In this document: positions 58,889-64,000 of the stretch, piece by piece
Numbering within the stretch: the stretch's first letter is position 1
Layout of the letters: every line of letters begins with the position of its first letter
Source of the DNA: Azomonas tarimensis
GTDB lineage: Bacteria; Pseudomonadota; Gammaproteobacteria; Pseudomonadales; Pseudomonadaceae
Direction of reading: 5' to 3'
DNA: 64,000 nt
Assembly (NCBI RefSeq): GCF_042648805.1
Contig: NZ_JBHRXZ010000018.1
Span: forward strand, 1 to 64,000
Notes under the pieces: model-generated
Told to the model about the DNA's origin: nothing
What the model saw: the letters and a program-made list of their open reading frames with translations, nothing else
Database searches by the model: none
Translations under genes and position numbers: made by a program

Positions 58889-60331
58889 ATGACTGATCTG
58901 CTGTTACCCGCCACCGAGCGACTGCTGAGCCCCGGCGGGCTCGGCCTTGACGACCTGCCCGGGCTGCTCGCCGAACTGGCCGGGCCGGGCATCGACGCGG
59001 CCGACCTGTATTTCCAGGACCAGATGAGCGAGTCCTGGGTGCTCGAGGATGGCATCGTCAAGGAAGGCGGTTTCCATCTGGAACAGGGCGTTGGGGTCAG
59101 GGCCCTGTCCGGGGAGAAGACCGGCTTCGCCTATAGCAATGCCATCACCTCCGAGGCCTTGCGCCAGGCCGCCCAGGCGGCACGCTCCATCGCGCGCAGC
59201 GGCCAGCAGGGACAGGTCGCGCTGCCCAGGCGCGCCGCGTTCAGCGAACTCTACGAACGCGGTAATCCGCTCGATGACCTGGATCGTGGGGCGAAGGTCG
59301 CACTGCTCAAGCGAGTGGATGAGGCGACCCGGGCGCTCGACCCGCGGATCAAGCAGGTTACCGTCAGCCTGGCGGGCGTCTGGGACCACGTTCTGGTGGC
59401 CGCGATGGACGGCAGCCTGGCGGCCGACATTCGTCCGCTGGTGCGCTTCAACGTGAGCGTCATCGTCGAGCAGAACGGCCGCCGCGAGCGAGGCGGGCAA
59501 GGTGGCGGAGGCCGCACCGGCTACCGTTACTTCCTCGAGGAGGACCGGGTCATGGGCTACGCCCGCGAAGCTGTACGCCAGGCGCTGGTCAATCTGGAAG
59601 CAGTGCCGGCGCCGGCAGGCAGCATGGAAGTCGTGCTCGGCCCGGGCTGGTCGGGTGTGCTGCTGCACGAAGCCGTGGGCCACGGGCTCGAGGGCGATTT
59701 CAACCGCAAGGGCAGTTCGGCCTACAGTGGCCGAGTAGGGCAGAAGGTGGCTTCGTCACTCTGCACCATCGTCGATGACGGCACTCTCGCCGACCGTCGC
59801 GGGTCGCTCAGCGTCGACGACGAGGGCACTCCGACTCAGTGCACCACGCTGATCGAGAACGGTGTCCTCAAGGGTTACATCCAGGACAAGCTCAACGCAC
59901 GCTTGATGGGCGTCGCCGCCACTGGCAACGGCCGCCGCGAATCCTACGCGCATCTGCCGATGCCCCGAATGACCAACACCTACATGCTGGCCGGGCAGAG
60001 CGATCCCCAGGAGATCATCGGTTCGGTGAAGAAAGGCATCTATTGCGCCAGCCTCGGTGGTGGCCAGGTGGACATTACCAGCGGCAAATTCGTCTTTTCC
60101 ACCAGCGAGGCCTACCTGATCGAGGACGGTCGTATCACCAGACCGGTCAAGGGCGCGACGCTGATCGGTAATGGGCCGGAAGTGATGAACCGGGTCTCGA
60201 TGGTGGGCAATGACCTGGCTCTGGACAATGGCGTGGGCACCTGCGGCAAGGATGGTCAGTCGGTGCCGGTCGGGGTCGGGCAGCCGACGTTGAAGATCGA
60301 TGCGATTACCGTCGGCGGCACCGGCGTCTAG
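58889..60331 (+). CDS. tldD: Metalloprotease TldD
   Basis: A 480-aa zinc metalloprotease subunit that works with PmbA (TldE) to process small modified peptides such as microcin B17 and to degrade unfolded antitoxins. The zinc-binding HExxxH motif is in LLHEAVGHGLEGDF. Other blocks are GVGVRALSGEKTGFAYSN, SSLCTIVDDGTL, YMLAGQSDPQEIIGSVKKGIYCASLGGGQVDITSGKFVFS and the C-terminal GTCGKDGQSVPVGVGQPTLKI. It begins 2 bp after the nitrilase stop. It is convergent with yjgA. Confidence 0.97.
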   Translation: MTDLLLPATERLLSPGGLGLDDLPGLLAELAGPGIDAADLYFQDQMSESWVLEDGIVKEGGFHLEQGVGVRALSGEKTGFAYSNAITSEALRQAAQAARSIARSGQQGQVALPRRAAFSELYERGNPLDDLDRGAKVALLKRVDEATRALDPRIKQVTVSLAGVWDHVLVAAMDGSLAADIRPLVRFNVSVIVEQNGRRERGGQGGGGRTGYRYFLEEDRVMGYAREAVRQALVNLEAVPAPAGSMEVVLGPGWSGVLLHEAVGHGLEGDFNRKGSSAYSGRVGQKVASSLCTIVDDGTLADRRGSLSVDDEGTPTQCTTLIENGVLKGYIQDKLNARLMGVAATGNGRRESYAHLPMPRMTNTYMLAGQSDPQEIIGSVKKGIYCASLGGGQVDITSGKFVFSTSEAYLIEDGRITRPVKGATLIGNGPEVMNRVSMVGNDLALDNGVGTCGKDGQSVPVGVGQPTLKIDAITVGGTGV

Positions 60332-60427
60332 TCATTGTCTTGGAATGCTGGCGGCCTGAGGCTGAACGACGATCGAGGCGCTTCTTCGTCGGGCGTCCAG
60401 CCTTCAGCGCTGCGCTGTTTCCCGGTT

Positions 60428-60949
60428 TTAACGCAACCCGCGCTTGGTTTCGTCGAGTTCGCGGATGTATTTGAAGACTTTACGACTGGCCGCTGGAGGT
60501 TTGTTGTGGGCTGCCTCGTGCTGGGCATGCCGGATGAGGCTGCGCAGGTGCTGACGGTCGGTCTCGGGGTACTCGCTGACGAAGGCATCCAGCGCTTCGT
60601 CGCCATTGCCTATGAGCCGGTCGCGCCAGCGCTCCAGTGAGTGGAAGCGCTCGTTGTACTGACGGCTGGAGGCATCCACTTGGTCCACCAGGGCCAGGAT
60701 GGCGTCGATGTCCTGGTCACGCATCAGCTTGCCGATGTACTGGATATGGCGTTTGCGGGCGATGTGCGCCTTGTGCTTGGGGGCGTCTTCGATTGCCTTG
60801 CGCAGGGCGTCGGAGAGCGGCAGGCGGTCGAGCAGCTCTGGCTTGAGGGTGGTGAGTCGCTCGCCCAGCTCTTGCAGACCGTGCAGTTCACGCTTTATCT
60901 GCGATTTGCTTTTTTCGCCGGCGTCGTCGGCGTTGGAAAGATCAGACAT
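60428..60949 (-). CDS. yjgA: YjgA (DUF615) ribosome-associated protein
   Basis: A 173-aa, highly charged helical protein of the DUF615/YjgA (DarP) family, which binds the 50S subunit and aids late ribosome assembly. The signature SKSQIKRELHGLQELGERLTTL and RKRHIQYIGKLMRDQD are present, and the C-terminus is RKVFKYIRELDETKRG. MSDLSNADDAGEKSKSQIKRE is the start (ATG ending 60949); the open frame further upstream runs over the divergent pmbA promoter region. Confidence 0.95.
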   Translation of the reverse strand: MSDLSNADDAGEKSKSQIKRELHGLQELGERLTTLKPELLDRLPLSDALRKAIEDAPKHKAHIARKRHIQYIGKLMRDQDIDAILALVDQVDASSRQYNERFHSLERWRDRLIGNGDEALDAFVSEYPETDRQHLRSLIRHAQHEAAHNKPPAASRKVFKYIRELDETKRGLR

Positions 60950-61082
60950 GGGGATGGTCCAGAAGGAAACGCCGCCATGATAACAGCAGCAGGGGTACTC
61001 ATTGGTTGCCCCTGGTTGCGCCGTGAGGCCGTGCCGCTCGAAGGCGCGGTGCCAAGGGTTCCGAACATGCTTGGGAGTGCTT

Positions 61083-62429
61083 ATGAGTGAAGTAGCAGGG
61101 ATCGGTCCGGCCGATCTGGAGGGGTTGCGCGACAAGGTCCAGCGCATCATCGACGAAGCGCGTCGCCAGGGCGCCAGCGCCAGTGAAGTCTCGGTGTCCA
61201 TGGAGCAGGGCCTGTCCACCTCGGTTCGCCAGGGCGAGGTGGAGACCGTCGAGTTCAACCGGGACCAGGGCTTCGGTATCACTCTCTACGTTGGCCAGAG
61301 CAAGGGCTCGGCGAGCACCACCAACAGCGGCGACGAGGCCATCCGGGAAACTGTCGCTGCGGCGCTGGCAATCGCTCGGCACGCCTCCGAGGACCCCTTC
61401 GCCGGCCTCGCGGACGCATCGCTGATGGCCCGGGAGTTGCCCGATCTGGACCTCTTCCACCCCTGGGACATCCTCCCCGAGCAGGCCATCGAGCTGGCGC
61501 TGGAGTGTGAAAACGCGGCCTTTGCCTGCGATCCGCGCATACGCAACGCCGACGGCACCAGCGTCAATACCCACCAGGGCTGCCGCGCCTACGGCAACAG
61601 CAACGGTTTTCTGGGCGGGTACGCCAGTACGCGGCACAGTCTCAGCTGCGTCATGATCGCCGAAAGCGACGGGCAGATGCAGCGCGACTACTACTACGAC
61701 GTCAGCCGGGTGGGCCCCGCCATGGCTTCGGCGGTTAGCATCGGGCAGCGCGCTGCCGAGCGGGCGGTACGCCGCCTGGGCGCCCGGCCGGTGCCGACCT
61801 GCGAGGTGCCCGTGCTGTTCGCTCCGGAAGTGGCAACCGGTCTGTTCGGGCACTTTCTCGGCGGGATCTCGGGCGGGAATCTGTACCGCAAGGCGTCCTT
61901 TCTCGAAGGGGCGATGGGCGAGATGATCTTTCCCGAATGGCTGACCCTCGACGAGCGGCCACACATTCCGCGCGGCCTCGGCAGTGCCAGCTATGACGGC
62001 GATGGGCTGGCGACCTACGCCAAGCCTTTCGTCGAGCAGGGGCGGCTGGTGTCCTATGTGCTGGGCACCTATTCGGGACGCAAGCTGGGAATGCCGAGCA
62101 CCGCCAATGCAGGTGGCGCGCATAACCTGTTCGTGACCCATGGCGAGGACGATCAGGCCGCCCTGATCCGCCGGATGGGGCGCGGACTGCTGGTCACCGA
62201 ACTGATGGGGCAGGGCTTGAACCTGGTCACCGGCGATTACTCTCGGGGTGCCGGGGGTTACTGGGTGGAGAATGGCGAAATCCAGTTTCCGGTTCAGGAA
62301 GTGACCATCGCCGGCAACCTGCGGGACATGTTCCGCCAGATCCTTGCCGTGGGAAGCGACGTGGAAACGCGAGGCAACCTGCGTACCGGTTCGGTGCTGA
62401 TCGAGAAGATGATGGTGGCTGGAAGCTGA
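61083..62429 (+). CDS. pmbA: Metalloprotease subunit PmbA (TldE)
   Basis: A 448-aa partner of TldD. It has the fold but not the HExxxH zinc site: the equivalent region reads VLFAPEVATGLFGHFLGGISGGNLYRKASFL. Other blocks are QGFGITLYVGQSKGSASTTN, RLVSYVLGTYSGRKLGMPSTANAGGAHNLFV and GQGLNLVTGDYSRGAGGYWVENGEIQFPVQEVTIAGNL. It is divergent from yjgA. In P. aeruginosa, as I recall, fagA-fumC-orfX-sodM lies between pmbA and ptsO; here the next gene is ptsO, only 55 bp away. Confidence 0.97.
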   Translation: MSEVAGIGPADLEGLRDKVQRIIDEARRQGASASEVSVSMEQGLSTSVRQGEVETVEFNRDQGFGITLYVGQSKGSASTTNSGDEAIRETVAAALAIARHASEDPFAGLADASLMARELPDLDLFHPWDILPEQAIELALECENAAFACDPRIRNADGTSVNTHQGCRAYGNSNGFLGGYASTRHSLSCVMIAESDGQMQRDYYYDVSRVGPAMASAVSIGQRAAERAVRRLGARPVPTCEVPVLFAPEVATGLFGHFLGGISGGNLYRKASFLEGAMGEMIFPEWLTLDERPHIPRGLGSASYDGDGLATYAKPFVEQGRLVSYVLGTYSGRKLGMPSTANAGGAHNLFVTHGEDDQAALIRRMGRGLLVTELMGQGLNLVTGDYSRGAGGYWVENGEIQFPVQEVTIAGNLRDMFRQILAVGSDVETRGNLRTGSVLIEKMMVAGS

Positions 62430-62448
62430 CTGGGGGCCTTGCGCCTTG

Positions 62449-62482
62449 AGCGACCGAGGGCGTAGGAGCCCCCTTGGTCGCT
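62449..62482. terminator. Hairpin between convergent pmbA and ptsO
   Basis: AGCGACC (62449-62455) and GGTCGCT (62476-62482) form a 7-bp stem around a GC-rich loop containing GGAGCCCCC. It fills the short space between the two stop codons and may end transcription from both sides. Confidence 0.5.
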
Positions 62483-62483
62483 G

Positions 62484-62756
62484 CTACTCGCCTTCTTCGA
62501 AGTAGTCTTCGATCAGGTCGACCAGTGCCTGCAGGGCTTCGTCGGCCTGCTCGCCGTCGGCGCCGACCAGGATGGGGGTTCCCTGGCTGGCGGCGAGCAT
62601 CATCACTGCCATGATGTTCTTGCCATTGACCAGACTGTCGTTGCTTCGGCCGATCTGTATGTCGCAGGGAAATCGGCTGGCCACGCCAACGAACTTCGCC
62701 GCCGCGCGGGCATGCAGACCAAGCTTGTTGATGATGACGACTTCGCGGATCGGCAT
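62484..62756 (-). CDS. ptsO: HPr-like phosphocarrier protein NPr
   Basis: A 90-aa NPr of the nitrogen phosphotransferase system (PTS-Ntr). It receives phosphate from EI-Ntr (PtsP) and passes it to EIIA-Ntr (PtsN). The active-site His15 lies in NKLGLHARAAAKFV. The regulatory-serine region is SLVNGKNIMAVMML. An acidic C-terminus (LIEDYFEEGE) is typical of NPr rather than sugar-type HPr. It is downstream of rapZ by 54 bp in the ptsN-rapZ-ptsO unit. Confidence 0.97.
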   Translation of the reverse strand: MPIREVVIINKLGLHARAAAKFVGVASRFPCDIQIGRSNDSLVNGKNIMAVMMLAASQGTPILVGADGEQADEALQALVDLIEDYFEEGE

Positions 62757-62810
62757 GTCAGGGCGCCTCCCCTGCGCTGTGCCGAGGGGCTCGAAGCCTT
62801 GCCAGGCGCG

Positions 62811-63671
62811 TCATGAACTGAGCTCCCGGTGGCGGATCTGCACGTTCTTCAGCGTGGCCTTGAGCGCCTTTCCTAGCCGCTCGGCCAGGTATACCGAGCG
62901 GTGCTGCCCGCCCGTGCAGCCAATCGCCACCGTCACATAGGCACGATTACTGGCAGCGAAGCGTGGTAGCCACTTCTGCAGATAGGCAAAGGTATCCTGG
63001 TAGAGTTCCTCCACTTCCGGCTGCGCCGCCAGGTATTCGCTGACGACCTGCTCGCTGCCGGTGTGTTCGCGCAGCTCGGCCTTCCAGTAGGGATTCGGGA
63101 GGCAGCGCACGTCGAAGACCAGATCCGCGTCTACCGGCATGCCGCGCTTGAAACCAAAGGATTCGACGAGAAAGGCGGTGCCGGCCTCCGGCTGGTCCAC
63201 CAGGCGCAGCTTGAGGATGTCGCGTAACTGATACAGATTGAGCCTGGACGTGTCGATCTTGAGGTCCGCCAGATCGATGATGGGTGCCAGCAGCAGCTCT
63301 TCGTCCTCTATCGCCTCGGTCAGCGAGCGGCTCTCATTGGTCAGCGGATGACGGCGACGGGTTTCCGAGAAGCGTTTGAGCAGGGTGGCGTTGTCGGCGT
63401 CCAGATAGAGCACATCACACTGGATGTGGCTGGCGCGGACCTGGTTGAGCAGGTCGGGAAAACGTTTGATCTGGCTCGGCAGGTTGCGGGCGTCGATCGA
63501 TACGGCAAGACGAGGGTGCAGCAATTCGGTATGCAGCAGGGCCCGCTCGGTGAGGTCGGGCAGCAGGGCGGCAGGCAGGTTGTCGATGCAGTAGAACCCG
63601 TTGTCTTCGAGCACATCCAGCGCTGTGCTCTTGCCTGAGCCGGAGCGCCCGCTGACAACGATCAGGCGCAT
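62811..63671 (-). CDS. rapZ: RNase adapter protein RapZ
   Basis: A 286-aa protein. The N-terminal kinase-like domain has Walker A GRSGSGKST (residues 8-16) and Walker B-like VLYLDAD. The C-terminal RNA-binding/phosphofructokinase-like domain has the block VAIGCTGGQHRSVYLAERL. In Enterobacteria RapZ brings the sRNA GlmZ to RNase E to adjust glucosamine-6-phosphate synthase; in pseudomonads the target is less clear. It sits 5 bp after ptsN. Confidence 0.96.
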   Translation of the reverse strand: MRLIVVSGRSGSGKSTALDVLEDNGFYCIDNLPAALLPDLTERALLHTELLHPRLAVSIDARNLPSQIKRFPDLLNQVRASHIQCDVLYLDADNATLLKRFSETRRRHPLTNESRSLTEAIEDEELLLAPIIDLADLKIDTSRLNLYQLRDILKLRLVDQPEAGTAFLVESFGFKRGMPVDADLVFDVRCLPNPYWKAELREHTGSEQVVSEYLAAQPEVEELYQDTFAYLQKWLPRFAASNRAYVTVAIGCTGGQHRSVYLAERLGKALKATLKNVQIRHRELSS

Positions 63672-63676
63672 GGCCG

Positions 63677-64000
63677 CTAGCGTCCGTTCTGCGCGTCGAC
63701 CACCGCCTGATACAGGCTTTCGTGGGTCGCCGCCTGACGCAGGCGGGTACGCACATCTTCGCGATCGAGCATGCTGGCGATCTGCCGGAGCAATTCGAGA
63801 TGCTCGTCAGTGGCAGCCTGGGGCACCAGCAGAACGAACACCAGGTCCACGGGCGCGCCGTCGATGGCATCGAAATCCACCGGCGTTTCCAGGCGCAATA
63901 CCGCGCTGAGTGGCGTGCTGCACCCGGCAAGACGACAGTGGGGGATCGCGATTCCGTTGCCAAAGCCAGTGGAGCCCAGCTTTTCGCGGGCCACCAGACT
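63677..64000 (-). CDS. ptsN: PTS-Ntr EIIA component PtsN (5' end beyond the window)
   Basis: The last 107 codons of EIIA-Ntr, with the frame open to the right edge. The phosphorylated His lies in IAIPHCRLAG, preceded by REKLGSTGFGNG, and the C-terminal half LLVPQAATDEHLELLRQIASML is typical. PtsN regulates potassium transport, sigma-54-dependent genes and other functions according to its phosphorylation state. The full protein is about 154 aa, so roughly 45 N-terminal residues are missing here. The GTG at 63994 is an internal codon, not the start. Confidence 0.96.
   Translation of the reverse strand, partial: SLVAREKLGSTGFGNGIAIPHCRLAGCSTPLSAVLRLETPVDFDAIDGAPVDLVFVLLVPQAATDEHLELLRQIASMLDREDVRTRLRQAATHESLYQAVVDAQNGR

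Overview
The window is a 64 kb piece of a high-GC gamma-proteobacterial chromosome, almost certainly from Pseudomonas in the broad sense (Pseudomonas/Stutzerimonas). Three things point there: Pseudomonas-type REP palindromes with a REP-associated transposase, a RoxSR redox two-component pair, and a long run of housekeeping genes (gatCAB, mreBCD, maf, rng, yhdP, nitrilase, tldD, yjgA, pmbA, ptsO, rapZ, ptsN). From memory, speC through ptsN follows the same order as the corresponding part of the P. aeruginosa PAO1 chromosome, with local insertions and losses. No rRNA, tRNA, CRISPR array or prophage was seen. Two runs of N (18381-18523 and 43014-43058) mark assembly gaps.

Region 1 (1-11.4 kb) holds the end of a Clp-type ATPase, tatD, an 80-aa conserved-looking orphan, and a tightly packed efflux operon (membrane fusion protein, RND pump, outer-membrane channel) that runs into an ogt alkyltransferase gene. 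A ferritin gene, a copper-chaperone-like gene, a divergent tetR/bcr pair with an operator palindrome between them, and an adenine deaminase gene follow.

Region 2 (11.4-18.9 kb) holds a YigZ-family gene, two exact DnaA boxes in a non-coding stretch, the complete pyrimidine-catabolic operon rutABCDEF with a predicted sigma-54 promoter and a RutR-type operator, and a REPtron: a RAYT transposase gene between two clusters of paired REP palindromes.

Region 3 (18.9-39.1 kb) holds prfC and then a block rich in iron and export functions. It has a FecA-like receptor, speC, the frameshifted tail of another TonB-dependent receptor, a MacAB/PvdRT-type tripartite exporter, a 130-bp tandem repeat that has copied the end of the exporter's last gene, a four-gene membrane redox cluster (PepSY, DUF2271, DUF4198, NADPH flavoprotein reductase), and two paralogous TonB receptors. 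The redox operon and both receptors have Fur-box-like sequences upstream. The working model is Fur-controlled uptake of ferric siderophores by the receptors, followed by reduction of the iron at the inner membrane by the redox cluster.

Region 4 (39.1-64 kb) holds a SIMPL-domain protein, roxS-roxR, an AEC permease gene interrupted by a gap, two tandem sodium/calcium exchangers, a small RlpA-like lipoprotein, then gatCAB divergent from mreBCD-maf-rng-yhdP-nit-tldD, then yjgA and pmbA, and finally the ptsN-rapZ-ptsO cluster of the nitrogen phosphotransferase system. mreC appears to start with a rare ATC codon.
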